Assembly (NCBI GenBank): GCA_020850715.1
Contig: JADZED010000059.1
Location: 18,934 to 82,933, forward strand
Direction of reading: 5' to 3'
Source of the DNA: Acidobacteriota bacterium
GTDB taxonomy: Bacteria > Acidobacteriota > Vicinamibacteria > Vicinamibacterales > CAVVIG01
Length of the DNA: 64,000 bases
The notes below the pieces were generated by a model. That model did not search any database and was not told the DNA's origin. It was given only the letters and a program-made list of their open reading frames with translations. Shown one piece after another: positions 1 through 9,889 of the stretch. The position numbers were made by a program, and so were the translations under genes. Numbering within the stretch: the first letter of the stretch is position 1; the number at the start of each line of letters is the position of its first letter.

Positions 1-221
1 TCCCCGACTTCCGAGGGAAACGAGAGCACGTCGGTTGCGGCGTCCTTCCTGCGGTACCGCCGATTCAGGGCGCGCACGCGGGCGTCGCTCACGATCGCGA
101 CGGCCACGGCGCCGCGGGCGCGGGCCGGCGCCACGCCGGCGAGCCAACGCGCCAGCCGCGGCGCGATCGGCCGGCCGCGCTCGTCCACCACGACGACCCG
201 CAGCGCTGCCGCGCCGCTCAC
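1..221 (-). CDS. ybeY: Endoribonuclease YbeY, N-terminal part (cut by window edge)
   Basis: Reading the minus strand from a GTG at 221 gives about 73 residues containing the YbeY-type stretch ending [18 protein letters not shown], the conserved region ahead of the metal-binding histidines. YbeY is a zinc-dependent endoribonuclease acting in 16S rRNA maturation and ribosome quality control. The catalytic HxxxHxxGH part lies outside the window, so activity cannot be judged. The GTG overlaps the phoH stop codon (GTGA), implying translational coupling; phoH-ybeY is a very common neighbour pair. The ORF track missed it because it runs off the edge. Confidence 0.85.
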   Translation of the reverse strand, partial: MSGAAALRVVVVDERGRPIAPRLARWLAGVAPARARGAVAVAIVSDARVRALNRRYRRKDAATDVLSFPSEVG

Positions 222-1186
222 CCCGGCCCCTTGCCGTTGGCGCCCGAGAAGGCCTCGTAGGCCTTGACGATCTGCTGCACGAGCTTGTGCCGCACGACGT
301 CGCGTTCGTCGAAGTGGACGAACGCGATCCCCTCGATGCGGCCGACGACCTTCATCGCCTCGACCAGGCCCGAGGTGCGGCCGGGCGGCAGATCGATCTG
401 CGTGATGTCGCCCGTGATCACGGCCTTGGCGCCGAACCCGAGGCGCGTGAGGAACATCTTCATCTGCTCGGTGGTCGTGTTCTGGGCTTCGTCGAGGATC
501 ACGAACGAGTCGTTCAGCGTGCGCCCGCGCATGAAGGCGATCGGCGCGATCTCGATCGTGCCCCGCTCCAGATAGCGGGCGACGCGGTCGACGTCCAGCA
601 TGTCGTACAGCGCATCGTAGAGCGGCCGGAGATACGGATTCACCTTCTCCTGCAGGTCGCCCGGCAGGAAGCCGAGCTTCTCGCCGGCCTCGACCGCCGG
701 ACGCGCCAGGATGATCCGGCTCACGCGCTTCGCGACGAGAAACGACACCGCCTGCGCCATCGCCAGATAGGTCTTGCCGGTGCCGGCGGGTCCGATGCCG
801 AACACGATGTCGTGCTGTTCGATCGCGTCGAGATAGCGCCGCTGATTGGCGGTCTTCGGAGCGACGCGGCGGCGCCCCGCCGTCGTCAGGCTGCCCTTGA
901 GGAAGTGGTCGCGCAGATCGATGCCGTCGTCCTGGGCGATCAGGTCGGAGGCCGTCTTCACGTCGGCGGTCGAGAGCGCGTAGCCGTCGCGCAGGAGCGA
1001 GGCGAGCTGGCCGACGAGGCGGTCGACCTTGGCGAGGCCGGCCGTGCCGCCTTCGACCAGCAGGTCGTGTCCCTGAGTGCGGATGCGGACATTGAAGAGC
1101 GCTTCGAGGTGCTTGAGGTTCTCGTCGTAGGAGCCGAACAGCGTCTCAATCCCCTCTTCGGGGACCGCAATGCGCTTCATCCCCAT
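218..1186 (-). CDS. phoH: PhoH family ATPase (PhoL/YbeZ-like)
   Basis: A 322-residue protein with a Walker A motif (GPAGTGKT) near residues 132-139, a Walker B-like stretch ([10 protein letters not shown]) and the family signature around [13 protein letters not shown]. The N-terminal ~100 residues contain a KH-like region typical of the YbeZ/PhoL subgroup. These are cytoplasmic P-loop ATPases linked to RNA metabolism, and the gene is normally followed by ybeY, as here. The ATG at 1186 overlaps the aspS stop as TGATG; an alternative ATG lies two codons in at 1180. The long ORF in the track that extends to 2281 is read-through into the antisense of aspS and is not the gene. Confidence 0.93.
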   Translation of the reverse strand: MGMKRIAVPEEGIETLFGSYDENLKHLEALFNVRIRTQGHDLLVEGGTAGLAKVDRLVGQLASLLRDGYALSTADVKTASDLIAQDDGIDLRDHFLKGSLTTAGRRRVAPKTANQRRYLDAIEQHDIVFGIGPAGTGKTYLAMAQAVSFLVAKRVSRIILARPAVEAGEKLGFLPGDLQEKVNPYLRPLYDALYDMLDVDRVARYLERGTIEIAPIAFMRGRTLNDSFVILDEAQNTTTEQMKMFLTRLGFGAKAVITGDITQIDLPPGRTSGLVEAMKVVGRIEGIAFVHFDERDVVRHKLVQQIVKAYEAFSGANGKGPG

Positions 1187-2949
1187 CAATTCTGGGTCTT
1201 CAAATGCAGCTCGCGCAACTGCCTCGGATCGACCCCCGAGGGCGCCCCCGCCATCAAGTCGATCGCATTGGCGGTCTTGGGGAACGCCATGACCTCGCGG
1301 ATGGACGATTCGCCGGCCAATATGGCAACCATCCGATCGAGCCCGAGCGCAATGCCGCCGTGGGGCGGCGTGCCGTACTCGAGCGCCTCGAGGAAGAACC
1401 CGAAGCGCGCCTTCGCCTCCTCCTCGCTGATGCCGAGCCGGCGGAAGACCCGCGCCTGCAGCGCGGCGTCGTGGATGCGGATGCTGCCGCCTCCGACCTC
1501 GCTGCCGTTCAGCACGAGATCGTAGGCCACGGCGCGCACAGCGCCCGGATCGGTCTCGAGCTTGTCCCAGTCGTCGGGATGCGGCGAGGTGAACGGGTGG
1601 TGCATGGAGTACCACCGCCCGTCTTCCGCGTGATATTCGAGCAGCGGAAAATCGGTGACCCAGAGGAACTCGAACCGATCGGGATCGAGCAGCCCGTCCT
1701 TCTTCGCCAGGTGCAGGCGCAGCTGGCCGAGCAGCTTCGACACCCCCTCGGCGCCGCCGGCCGCCAGCAGCAGCAGGTCGTCGCGCGAGGCGCTCCCGCG
1801 CGCGAAGGCGGCGCGCAGCGAGGCCTCGCCGATTGCCTTGACCGAACTGGACGGCGGCTCGCCGGGGCGCGCCCAGACGAGGCCGGCGAATCCCATCTGC
1901 CTGGCCTGATCGACGAGCGCGTCGAGCTGACCGCGCGAATAGGCGTTGCCCTTCGGCAGCACGATGCCGCGCACCGCGCCGCCTTCCGCGACGATCTGCC
2001 TGAAGACGCGGAACTCGGACTCGCGGAAGACCTCCGAGAAGTCCTGGATCTCGAGGCCGCAGCGCAGGTCGGGCTTGTCGGAGCCGTAGCGCGAGAGCGC
2101 CTCCGCGTACGCCAGGCGCCGCATCGGCAGCGCGACCTCGCGGCCGATCAGCTTGAAGACGCGCTGCATGAGCGGCTCGATGAGCTGGAAGATGGTCTCC
2201 GCGCGCGCGAACGAGACTTCCACGTCGACCTGCGTGAACTCCGGCTGGCGATCGGCGCGCAGGTCCTCGTCGCGGAAGCACTTCGCGATCTGAAAATAGC
2301 GGTCGGCGCCGCCGATCATCAGAATCTGCTTGAAGAGCTGCGGCGACTGCGGCAGCGCATAGAACTCGCCCGGGTGCACGCGGCTCGGCACGAGATAGTC
2401 CCGCGCCCCCTCCGGCGTCGACTTGGTGAGGATCGGCGTCTCGATCTCCCAGAATCCGCTGGCGTCGAAATACTTCCGGATCTCCATCGTCGTCCGGTGG
2501 CGGAGGCCGATGTTGTGCTGCAGCCGCGGCCGGCGCAGGTCGAGGTAGCGGTAGCGGAGCCGCACGTCCTCGGAGACCGACGCGTCCTCGGCGAGCTGGA
2601 AGGGCGGCGTCTTCGCCTCGTTCAGCAGCCGCAGCTCGCGGACCAGCACCTCGACCTCGCCCGTCTCGAGCTTCGAGTTGACCGTCTCCTCGGAGCGGCG
2701 CTGCACGATGCCGCGCGCGGCGACGACGAACTCGGATCGCAGCCGCTTGGCGACCCCCATCAGCGCGTCGTTCTCGCGGACGACGAGCTGCGTGATGCCG
2801 CCGCGGTCGCGGATGTCGAGGAAGGTGACGCCGCCGAGGTCGCGGACGCGGTGTACCCAGCCGAGGAGCACGACGTCGGCGCCGACGTCGCTCGCGCGGA
2901 GGGCGCCGCAGGTATGAGTTCGTGCGAGATCGCCGAGTTGGTCAGGCAT
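1186..2949 (-). CDS. aspS: Aspartyl-tRNA synthetase (possibly Asp/Asn type)
   Basis: A full-length 587-residue bacterial-type class II synthetase. It has an N-terminal OB-fold anticodon-binding domain (about residues 15-110), the catalytic core with motif 2 ([18 protein letters not shown]), the bacterial GAD insertion domain (about 300-420) and motif 3 (GIALGLDRM) near the C terminus. It charges tRNA-Asp, and in organisms without asparaginyl-tRNA synthetase also tRNA-Asn; the sequence alone does not settle discrimination. The gene follows hisS by 93 bp and is coupled to phoH by a TGATG overlap. Confidence 0.96.
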   Translation of the reverse strand: MPDQLGDLARTHTCGALRASDVGADVVLLGWVHRVRDLGGVTFLDIRDRGGITQLVVRENDALMGVAKRLRSEFVVAARGIVQRRSEETVNSKLETGEVEVLVRELRLLNEAKTPPFQLAEDASVSEDVRLRYRYLDLRRPRLQHNIGLRHRTTMEIRKYFDASGFWEIETPILTKSTPEGARDYLVPSRVHPGEFYALPQSPQLFKQILMIGGADRYFQIAKCFRDEDLRADRQPEFTQVDVEVSFARAETIFQLIEPLMQRVFKLIGREVALPMRRLAYAEALSRYGSDKPDLRCGLEIQDFSEVFRESEFRVFRQIVAEGGAVRGIVLPKGNAYSRGQLDALVDQARQMGFAGLVWARPGEPPSSSVKAIGEASLRAAFARGSASRDDLLLLAAGGAEGVSKLLGQLRLHLAKKDGLLDPDRFEFLWVTDFPLLEYHAEDGRWYSMHHPFTSPHPDDWDKLETDPGAVRAVAYDLVLNGSEVGGGSIRIHDAALQARVFRRLGISEEEAKARFGFFLEALEYGTPPHGGIALGLDRMVAILAGESSIREVMAFPKTANAIDLMAGAPSGVDPRQLRELHLKTQN

Positions 2950-2970
2950 AAGTCAGGACGGAGAGGGGCC

Positions 2971-3030
2971 AGGGTGCCAGGGTGCGAGAGTGCCAGGGTG
3001 CGAGAGTGCCAGGGTGCCGGGTGCCACGGT
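2971..3030. repeat. Short GC-rich tandem repeat between hisS and aspS
   Basis: Two perfect copies of a 16-bp unit (GGTGCGAGAGTGCCAG, at 2981-2996 and 2997-3012) are flanked by partial units (GGTGCCAG, GGTGCCGG). They fill most of the 93-bp gap between the hisS stop and the aspS start. Such slippage-prone spacers are common in GC-rich genomes; no function is evident. Confidence 0.8.
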
Positions 3031-3042
3031 GCTCTGCACGCT

Positions 3043-4377
3043 TCAACGCGGCGATGCGGCGAGGAGGCGTGCCACCGCCGCCGCCGCCGCCGCGCGCGGC
3101 ACCGAGTGCTGCTCGCGGGTCTCGAGGTTGCGGACGGTCGCGGCGCCGCGCGCGCGCTCCTGCTCGCCGAAGATGATCAGCGCGCGCGCCCCGCGCGCCG
3201 CCGCGTACTTGAGCGGCTTCTCGATCTTGCGGCCCGCGTCCGGGTACAGGTCCACCGCGTGCGCCATCGCCCGCAGTGCCGAGGCCATCTGCAACGCGTC
3301 GGCCTGCGACTCCTCGTCCATGAAGGTGACGACCGCATCGACGGCACCGGCGGCAATCCGCGGCGGGAACATCCCCCGCTCGGCCATGACGACGATGATG
3401 CGCTCGAGGCCGAGCGAGAAGCCGCAGGCCGGCACGTCGCGGCCGAGAAACATGCCGACCAGGCCGTCGTACCGCCCGCCGCCCCCCAGGCTGCCGATCC
3501 CCTCGACTGCAACCTCCATGATCGCGCCGGTGTAGTATGACAGGCCGCGGGCAAGGCTCGCATCCACGCGCACGTGCGCCCCCGCGGCATTGGCCTGACA
3601 CAGGTGGACGATCCGGCGGAGCTCGCCGAGCGCCGCCGCGCCGTCCGGGCTCGTCTCCAGCGCGCCCTCCAGCCACGCGAGGCGATCGCCGGGCGCGGCA
3701 AACGCCTCCATCAGGCGTGCCGCGGACGCGGCTCCGATGCCGCGCGCCGCCAGCTCCGCGGCCACCCCGTCGGGTCCGATCTTGTCGAGCTTGTCGATGG
3801 CGACGAGGGCGCCGGCCTGCGAGCCGGGCTCGACGCCGGAGACGGCCAGCAGCGCCGCCAGCACGCGGCGGTGGTTCAGCCTGATGACGAAGTCGTCGAA
3901 GCCCAACGCGACGAGGACATCGGTCACCGCGCCGAGGATGTCGGCCTCGACCACCGGCGAGGTCGACCCGACCGCGTCGACGTCGCACTGGTAGAATTCG
4001 CGGAAGCGTCCGCGCGCCGGCCGGTCGGCGCGCCAGACCGGCTGGATCTGATACCGCTTGAAGACACGAGGCAGGTCGTGCTGGTACTGCGCGACCACGC
4101 GGGCCAGCGGCACCGTCAGATCGTAGCGCAGCGCGAGATCGGCGCGGCCCGACGCCCCGCCCTCTCCGCGTTCGAGGATCTTGAAGATGAGCCGGTTGCC
4201 TTCGTCGCCGTACTTGCCGAGCAGCGTCTCGATGTGCTCGAACGCGGGGGTCTCGAGCGGCTCGAAGCCGTACCGCTCATAGACGCCCCGCACGACGTCG
4301 ATCACGTAGGCGCGCCGGCGGACATCGGCCGGCAGGAAGTCGCGCGTGCCGCGCGCAGGCTGCGTGTGGCTCGTCAC
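3043..4377 (-). CDS. hisS: Histidyl-tRNA synthetase
   Basis: A 444-residue class II synthetase with the expected N terminus (ARGTRDFLP), motif 1/2 region (LRYDLTVPLAR, then FREFYQCDVD), the histidine-specific motif ASLARGLSYYTGAIMEV, the glycine-rich stretch GGGGRYDGL and motif 3 GFSLGLERI. A C-terminal anticodon-binding domain (about 345-440) follows. Translation begins at a GTG at 4377 whose first bases overlap the TGA of the upstream fusion gene (GTGA), which fixes the start and implies coupling. The C terminus is alanine-rich but complete. Confidence 0.95.
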   Translation of the reverse strand: MTSHTQPARGTRDFLPADVRRRAYVIDVVRGVYERYGFEPLETPAFEHIETLLGKYGDEGNRLIFKILERGEGGASGRADLALRYDLTVPLARVVAQYQHDLPRVFKRYQIQPVWRADRPARGRFREFYQCDVDAVGSTSPVVEADILGAVTDVLVALGFDDFVIRLNHRRVLAALLAVSGVEPGSQAGALVAIDKLDKIGPDGVAAELAARGIGAASAARLMEAFAAPGDRLAWLEGALETSPDGAAALGELRRIVHLCQANAAGAHVRVDASLARGLSYYTGAIMEVAVEGIGSLGGGGRYDGLVGMFLGRDVPACGFSLGLERIIVVMAERGMFPPRIAAGAVDAVVTFMDEESQADALQMASALRAMAHAVDLYPDAGRKIEKPLKYAAARGARALIIFGEQERARGAATVRNLETREQHSVPRAAAAAAVARLLAASPR

Positions 4378-6209
4378 ACCTGCGCGGGTTCCGGAGCCTT
4401 CGCAACGCGCACGCCCGCACCCTCCTTGGCCATCACCGTGTTGAGCAGCTTGACGCAGGCGTAGATCGCCTCGATCGCCGGCGCCGGCGTCTCGGTGGCG
4501 CGCGCCATCTCGAGCACCGACCCCACGAGCGCCTCGGTCTCGAGCGACCGGCCGGCCTCGACGTCCTGCAGCATCGAGGTCTTGTGGGCGCCGACCGCCT
4601 CGGCGCCCGCGATGCGCTTGTCGATGGTGACGCGGAACGTCACGCCGAGCTTGCCGGCAATGGTCTGCGCCTCCTCCATCATCTGCGCCGCCAGGTGCCG
4701 CGTCTCCGGGAACTGGCAGATGTCGACCAGCGTTGCGTGCGTCAGCGCGCTAATCGGGTTGAACGACAGATTACCCCATGCCTTGAGCCAGATCTCCGAG
4801 CGGATGTCGGGCAGCACGCGCGACTTCAGGCCCGACTTCACGAACATGTCGTGCACCCTCTTGACGCGCTCGGTCACCGCGCCGTCCAACTCGCCGATCG
4901 GGAACCGGTCCCCCTCGACGTGATGGATGACGCCGGGCGCCCTCACCTCCGCCGCCGGGTACACGACGCAGCCGATGATCCGTCCGGCGTCGATCGTCTT
5001 CGACAGCACGCCGGTCGGGTCCAGCCGCTCCAGCGTGCGGCCGTCGTACTTGCCGCCGAGCTTCTGGAAATACCACCACGGCAGTCCGTTCTGCACCGTC
5101 AGCACCATCGTGTCTGGACCGAGCAGCGAATCGATGTCGGCCGCGACCTTGTCCAGGTGGTGCGCCTTGACGGCGAGGACGACGAGATCCTGTGTGCCGG
5201 CCTCCGACGCCTTCGCGACGCCGCGAACTTTCGCGGTCTGCACCGTGCCGTCGTGCCATTCGAGCGTCAGGCCGCTGCGCTGGATGGCTTCCAGGTGCGC
5301 GCCCGTGTCGACGACGGTCACCTCGTTGCCGCCGAGGGCGAGCTTGGCGGCCACCAGGCCGCCGATCGCGCCGGCGCCGACCACGCACACTCTCATCGGG
5401 GCGACCGGTTCCTCGAGCAGAAACGGGCTCGGCAGCACCTGGTCGAAGGGATTGCTCAGCGTCCCGACGCCGTCGATCACGACGTCGACGACGTTGCGGG
5501 CGAGCGTCATGGCGCCGGCGCCGAACGAGGTGCCGCACGAGATCACGTCGCCCGGCAGGAGCGTCATGTCGCGCGAGATCGCGGCCACCAGCCTGTGGGG
5601 CGGGAAGAACATGTCCGAGACCGGATAGTTCTGCACCTCCCTGCCGTTCAGGATGGTGCGAATCACGAGGCTGCCGGGATCGACGCCGGTGCTGATGACC
5701 GGACCGAACGCGGCGAACGTGTCGAAGCTCTTGGCTCGCACCCACTGTTCGAACGAGGGGTTCTTGCGGAGCAGGTCGAGCGCCGTCACGTCGTTCACGC
5801 AGGTGTAGCCGAAGATGTAGTCGCCGGCCTCGGCTTCGGCGATCATCGAGCACTTCTTCCCGATGACGACCCCGAGCTCGCCCTCGTACAGGATCCGGCC
5901 GGCGTAGGAGGCCGGCCGCACGATCGGCGCGAGGTGGGGATGATAGGCGTTCGGCGTCTTCACGAAGTACAGCGGATCCTCGGGCGCGATGAAATCGTTC
6001 TTCCTGGCAACCGACCTGAAGTTGTTCCAGAGCGCCAGGAACTTGCTCGGCGTGCAGGGTGTCAGCACCGTGACGTCCGCCAGCGGCACGGTCTCACCGG
6101 TCGGCCCGGGGTTCGCGAACATGTCGCCGGCATGAACCGCAATCGTCCCGTCGCTCAGGGTACCGAAGCCGGCCCGTCCGTTCCATTCGTACCGAAGCCA
6201 CTGTGCCAT
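4374..6209 (-). CDS. Fusion protein: fumarylacetoacetate hydrolase-family domain plus ketopantoate reductase (ApbA/PanE)-family domain
   Basis: One uninterrupted 611-residue frame. Residues ~1-270 are FAH-like: the fold's acidic metal ligands appear in EGELGVVIG and DVTALDL, and the C-terminal FAH signature GDVISCGTSFG is present. From about residue 272 a complete 340-residue ketopantoate reductase-like protein begins (MRVCVVGAGAIGG Rossmann motif). It carries the AVK motif and a C-terminal domain with the catalytic-type stretch EIWLKAWGNLSFNP. FAH-family enzymes hydrolyse or decarboxylate 2-oxo acids; KPR-family enzymes reduce 2-oxo acids with NADPH. A sequential action on one 2-oxo intermediate is an inference. 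Start: ATG at 6209 behind a GGGGGG tract. It is the first gene of the hisS-aspS-phoH-ybeY unit. Confidence 0.85.
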   Translation of the reverse strand: MAQWLRYEWNGRAGFGTLSDGTIAVHAGDMFANPGPTGETVPLADVTVLTPCTPSKFLALWNNFRSVARKNDFIAPEDPLYFVKTPNAYHPHLAPIVRPASYAGRILYEGELGVVIGKKCSMIAEAEAGDYIFGYTCVNDVTALDLLRKNPSFEQWVRAKSFDTFAAFGPVISTGVDPGSLVIRTILNGREVQNYPVSDMFFPPHRLVAAISRDMTLLPGDVISCGTSFGAGAMTLARNVVDVVIDGVGTLSNPFDQVLPSPFLLEEPVAPMRVCVVGAGAIGGLVAAKLALGGNEVTVVDTGAHLEAIQRSGLTLEWHDGTVQTAKVRGVAKASEAGTQDLVVLAVKAHHLDKVAADIDSLLGPDTMVLTVQNGLPWWYFQKLGGKYDGRTLERLDPTGVLSKTIDAGRIIGCVVYPAAEVRAPGVIHHVEGDRFPIGELDGAVTERVKRVHDMFVKSGLKSRVLPDIRSEIWLKAWGNLSFNPISALTHATLVDICQFPETRHLAAQMMEEAQTIAGKLGVTFRVTIDKRIAGAEAVGAHKTSMLQDVEAGRSLETEALVGSVLEMARATETPAPAIEAIYACVKLLNTVMAKEGAGVRVAKAPEPAQV

Positions 6210-6275
6210 GAGTCCCCCCGTCTGGCCTGGGCCGGAAGAATCGCGCGGCGATTGCAAACGCGAAATGTACCACAG

Positions 6276-6656
6276 ATGATTGACCCCATGGCGCATGTGC
6301 TGCTCCGCCTCTATCTCGCCGGCCAGCGGCCGCTCGGGCCCGGCAAGGTCCGCATCCTCGAGTGCATCCGCGACGGCGGATCGATCAGCGAGGCGGCCCG
6401 CGACATGAAGATGTCCTACCGCTCGGCGTGGCTGCTGGTGGACAGCATGAACCGCCAGTTCAGGGAACCGCTCGTCCGGACCTCGCTCGGCGGCCGCGGC
6501 GGCGGCTCCGCCGCGCTCACGCCGCTCGGCGCCGAAGTGATCCGGCGGTACCGTACGATGGAGCGCGCGACCCATCGGGCGATCGCGCGCGATCTCGCCG
6601 CCCTCGAGCGCTGCCTCCGTCCCGGCCGCGCGGCGAGGCCCGGCGGGCATCGCTGA
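6276..6656 (+). CDS. ModE-like winged helix-turn-helix protein (N-terminal domain only)
   Basis: A 126-residue protein matching the LysR-type wHTH of ModE (GKVRILECIRDGGSISEAARDMKMSYRSAWLLVDSMN, with a GGRGGGSAALTPLGAEVI wing). It lacks the C-terminal Mop domains that bind molybdate in E. coli ModE, so metal sensing is not evident. The gene runs divergently from the FAH-KPR operon across 66 bp and sits directly ahead of moeA, so control of the cofactor genes or of the divergent operon is plausible (inference). Start is ATG at 6276, or 6288 (MAHVLL). Confidence 0.8.
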   Translation: MIDPMAHVLLRLYLAGQRPLGPGKVRILECIRDGGSISEAARDMKMSYRSAWLLVDSMNRQFREPLVRTSLGGRGGGSAALTPLGAEVIRRYRTMERATHRAIARDLAALERCLRPGRAARPGGHR

Positions 6657-6735
6657 GCGGCCGCGCCGGAGGCCGCGTCGAGCTTCCGGCTCCGGGCCCA
6701 CCCCGATGTCGAGCCCCCGAGGTACCCTAGTCCTC

Positions 6736-7950
6736 ATGACCGACGACGTGCGGATGCGCGGCTTCGCGCGCCGCCAGACGGTGGACCAGGCGCTGGCCTG
6801 GCTCGATGCGCACCTTGCGCCGCTGCCGGCCGAGCAGGTCGGGCTCGCCGCGGCGGCCGGCCGCGTGCTCGCCGCCGCCGTGCAGAGCGGGGTCGATGTG
6901 CCCGGCTTCGATCGCGCGACGATGGACGGCTACGCGGTGGTCGCCGACAGCACCGAGGGCGCCACCCCGTACAACAGCCTGCCGCTCGACGTGGTTGGCG
7001 AAGCGCTGCCGGGGCGCCCCTTCGACGGCTCGCTGGCGCGCGGGCAGGCGGTCCGCATCATGACGGGCGCGCCGATTCCCCGCGGGTGCGACGCGGTGCT
7101 CCCGGCCGAACTGGCGTCGGACGAGGTGCGCGCGCTTGCCGCAGTGTCCCCCGGCAAGCACGTCGGCCGGCGTGGCGAAGACATCGCGCGCGGCACGATG
7201 GTGCTCCCCATCGGACGCCGCCTCCGGCCGCAGGATCTCGGCGTGCTCAGCTCGATCGGCGTCTCCGAGGTCGCGGCGATCCGGCGTCCGCGGGTTCGTC
7301 TGATCGTGACGGGCAACGAGCTGCTGCCGGCCGGCTCGGTCCCTCACGGCTCGTGCATCGCAGACGCCAATGGTCCGATGCTGGCGGCGCTCGTGGAACG
7401 CGACGGCGGCCTCGTCGACTTCCCCGGCATCGTGCGCGACGAGACCGAGCCGCTGCTCGCCGCGCTGCGCGCGCCGGCCGATCTCGCGATCGTGTCGGGA
7501 GGATCGAGCGTGGGCGTCGAGGATCTCGCGCCATCGCTCGTCGCGCGTCACGGCGAGCTCGCCGTGCACGGGATCGCCATGCGGCCGAGCAGCCCGACCG
7601 GCCTGGGACGAATCGAGGGGCGCCTGGTGTTCCTGCTGCCGGGCAACCCCGTCTCGTGCCTGTGCGCCTACGACTTCTTCGCCGGCCGCGCCGTCCGCGC
7701 GCTCGGCGGGCTGGCGCGCGACTGGCCCTACCCTCGCAGGCGCGGGAGGCTGGCGCGGAAGCTCAGCTCCCAGATCGGCCGGCTCGACTACGCGCGCGTG
7801 CGGCTCGTCGACGGCGAGGTCGAGCCGCTGGCCATCGCCGGCGCATCGGTCCTCTCGTCGACGACCCGCGCCGACGGCTTCGTCGTCGTGCCGGCCGACA
7901 GCGAAGGATTCGCCGCCGGCGCCGACGTGGACGTGTGGCTCTATGCCTGA
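6736..7950 (+). CDS. moeA: Molybdopterin molybdenumtransferase (first MoeA)
   Basis: About 404 residues with the MoeA signatures: DVPGFDRATMDGYAV, IMTGAPIPRGCDAVLP, the MoCF-binding GNELLPAG...DANGPML, SGGSSVG, and the C-terminal LPGNPVSC. It inserts molybdate (or tungstate) into MPT-AMP, the last step of Mo-MPT synthesis. ATG 6736 is preferred over 6706 because it begins the conserved region. The second moeA overlaps its end by 8 bp. A TACCCT box 7 bp upstream of the ATG could be the -10 of a nearly leaderless transcript, but no convincing -35 is visible. Confidence 0.92.
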   Translation: MTDDVRMRGFARRQTVDQALAWLDAHLAPLPAEQVGLAAAAGRVLAAAVQSGVDVPGFDRATMDGYAVVADSTEGATPYNSLPLDVVGEALPGRPFDGSLARGQAVRIMTGAPIPRGCDAVLPAELASDEVRALAAVSPGKHVGRRGEDIARGTMVLPIGRRLRPQDLGVLSSIGVSEVAAIRRPRVRLIVTGNELLPAGSVPHGSCIADANGPMLAALVERDGGLVDFPGIVRDETEPLLAALRAPADLAIVSGGSSVGVEDLAPSLVARHGELAVHGIAMRPSSPTGLGRIEGRLVFLLPGNPVSCLCAYDFFAGRAVRALGGLARDWPYPRRRGRLARKLSSQIGRLDYARVRLVDGEVEPLAIAGASVLSSTTRADGFVVVPADSEGFAAGADVDVWLYA

Positions 7951-9868
7951 TCAGGAGCAGTTCCTCCAGGTCCTCGATCGCGACCAGGCCGAGCGTCGCT
8001 TCCGTGCCGCGCTCGACCTCGCGCCGCGCGGCATCGAGACGGTGGCGCTGGACGACGCGCTCGGGCGCGTGCTGGCGGCCGACGTCGTCTCGCCGGTCGA
8101 CATCCCGTCGTTCGACCGCGCCAACGTGGACGGCTTCGCCGTGGTCGCCGCCGACACCTTCGGCGCCTCGGAAGAGGCGCCGCGAGTCGTCGCGCTGGAG
8201 CGCGAGACGATTGCCACCGGATGCGTGCCGTCGACGATCGTCGGATCCGGACGCGCCGCGGCCATCGCCACCGGCGGCATGATGCCGCGCGGCGCGGACG
8301 CGGTGGTCATGGTGGAGCACGCGGACGTCCGCGGCGGACGGCTGTTTGTCGCGCGGGCGGTGGCCGCCGGCGGCGGCGTCTCGTTCGCCGGCACCGACAT
8401 CACGGCGGGCGAGACGGTGCTGCGCCAGGGACAACTGCTGACGAGCCGCGACACGGGCGTGCTGGCGGCGATCGGCGTGGCGCGGGCGGAGGTCTGGCGC
8501 CGCCCGCGAGTCGCCATCCTCTCCACCGGCGACGAGATCATCGCGCCGGGCGCACCGATGGCGCCCGCGAAGGTCTACGATTCGAACGCGCAGGCGATCG
8601 CCGACGCCGTCCGCGAGCTCGGAGGCGAGCCGCTCCGGCTCGGCATCGCACCCGACGACGTCGCGGTGCTGCGGCCGATGGTGCGCGACGCGCTGGCGCG
8701 CGCGGACCTGGTGCTGCTCTCCGGCGGCACGAGCAAGGGCGCCGGCGACGTCTGCTATCGGGTCGTCGCCGAACTGCGCGATCCGGGAGTCGTCGCGCAC
8801 GGCGTCGCGCTGAAGCCGGGCAAACCGATCTGCCTGGCCGCCACCGGCGGCCGCGCCGTTGTCGTGCTCCCCGGCTTTCCGACCTCGGCCATCTTCACCT
8901 TCCACGAGTTCGTGGCGCCGGTGCTGCGCGCGCTCGCGGGCAGGCCGGACCAGCCCCCCGCGAAGGTTCGGGCGCGTCTGGCGGTGAAGGTCAACAGCGA
9001 GATCGGCCGCACCGAGTACCTGCTGGTCGGTCTCGTCGAGGGACAGGACGCGCCGCACGGGCGGCCGCTGGCCGCCTATCCGATGGGCCAGGGATCGGGC
9101 AGCGTGACCACGTTCAGCCGGGCGGACGGCTTCGCGACGATCGCACGCCACCAGGAGATCGTCGAGGCGGGAACGATCCTCGACGTGCAGCTGCTCGGCC
9201 GCGACCTGCAGGTCGCGGACCTTGTCGTCATCGGGAGCCACTGCGTCGGGCTCGACTATCTGCTGAGCGAGCTGCAGCGGCGCGGCATCCGGTCCAAGTT
9301 CCTCGCCGTCGGCAGTACCGGCGGTCTCGAGGCGGCGAGGCGCGGCGAGTGCGACCTTGCCGGCGTCCACCTCCTCGATTCGGTCAGCGGGAGCTACAAC
9401 TCGCCGTTCCTCACGCCGGCGCTGGAGCTCGTCCCCGGATACGGGCGCCTGCAGGGCGTGGTGTTCCGCCGGGGTGATGCGCGATTCGAGGGGCTCGGTC
9501 CGAGCGCGGCGATCGCAGCCGCGCGGCGCGACCCGGCCTGCGCGATGGTGAACCGCAACCAGGGCAGCGGCACGCGCGTGCTGATCGACCGGCTGCTCGA
9601 GGGCGCCCGCCCGCCGGGCTACGCCGTGCAGCCGCGGAATCACAACGCGGTGGCTGCGGCCGTGCGCCAGGGACGCGCCGACTGGGGCGTCACGCTCGAC
9701 ACGGTCGCGCGGGCCGCCGGCCTCGGCTTCCTGCCCCTTCAGGAGGAACGCTACGACTTCTTCGTGCCGGTCGCACGCGCGGGGCGCCCCGGCGTCGGCG
9801 CGTTCAAGGCGCTGCTGGGCAGCCGGGAGGCACGCGACTCGCTGGCCCGTCTGCGCATGCGCCCCTGA
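7943..9868 (+). CDS. MoeA-like molybdopterin biosynthesis protein fused to a C-terminal periplasmic-binding-like domain
   Basis: 641 residues. Residues ~1-410 are a complete second MoeA (DIPSFDRANVDGFAVV, IATGGMMPRGADAVVMVEH, STGDEI, LSGGTSKGAGDV, LPGFPTSAIFTFHEFV). Residues ~420-640 form a PBP/LysR-substrate-like domain of the PF12727 kind (IGSHCVGLDYLL, NRNQGSGTRVLID, RNHNAVAAAVRQGRADWG). This architecture is known from archaea and some bacteria. The extra domain resembles oxyanion sensors, so a role in delivering or discriminating molybdate or tungstate is plausible but inferred. It overlaps moeA by 8 bp and precedes mobA. Confidence 0.88.
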   Translation: MPDQEQFLQVLDRDQAERRFRAALDLAPRGIETVALDDALGRVLAADVVSPVDIPSFDRANVDGFAVVAADTFGASEEAPRVVALERETIATGCVPSTIVGSGRAAAIATGGMMPRGADAVVMVEHADVRGGRLFVARAVAAGGGVSFAGTDITAGETVLRQGQLLTSRDTGVLAAIGVARAEVWRRPRVAILSTGDEIIAPGAPMAPAKVYDSNAQAIADAVRELGGEPLRLGIAPDDVAVLRPMVRDALARADLVLLSGGTSKGAGDVCYRVVAELRDPGVVAHGVALKPGKPICLAATGGRAVVVLPGFPTSAIFTFHEFVAPVLRALAGRPDQPPAKVRARLAVKVNSEIGRTEYLLVGLVEGQDAPHGRPLAAYPMGQGSGSVTTFSRADGFATIARHQEIVEAGTILDVQLLGRDLQVADLVVIGSHCVGLDYLLSELQRRGIRSKFLAVGSTGGLEAARRGECDLAGVHLLDSVSGSYNSPFLTPALELVPGYGRLQGVVFRRGDARFEGLGPSAAIAAARRDPACAMVNRNQGSGTRVLIDRLLEGARPPGYAVQPRNHNAVAAAVRQGRADWGVTLDTVARAAGLGFLPLQEERYDFFVPVARAGRPGVGAFKALLGSREARDSLARLRMRP

Positions 9869-9889
9869 TCTGCGTGGTATCGTCACGCG

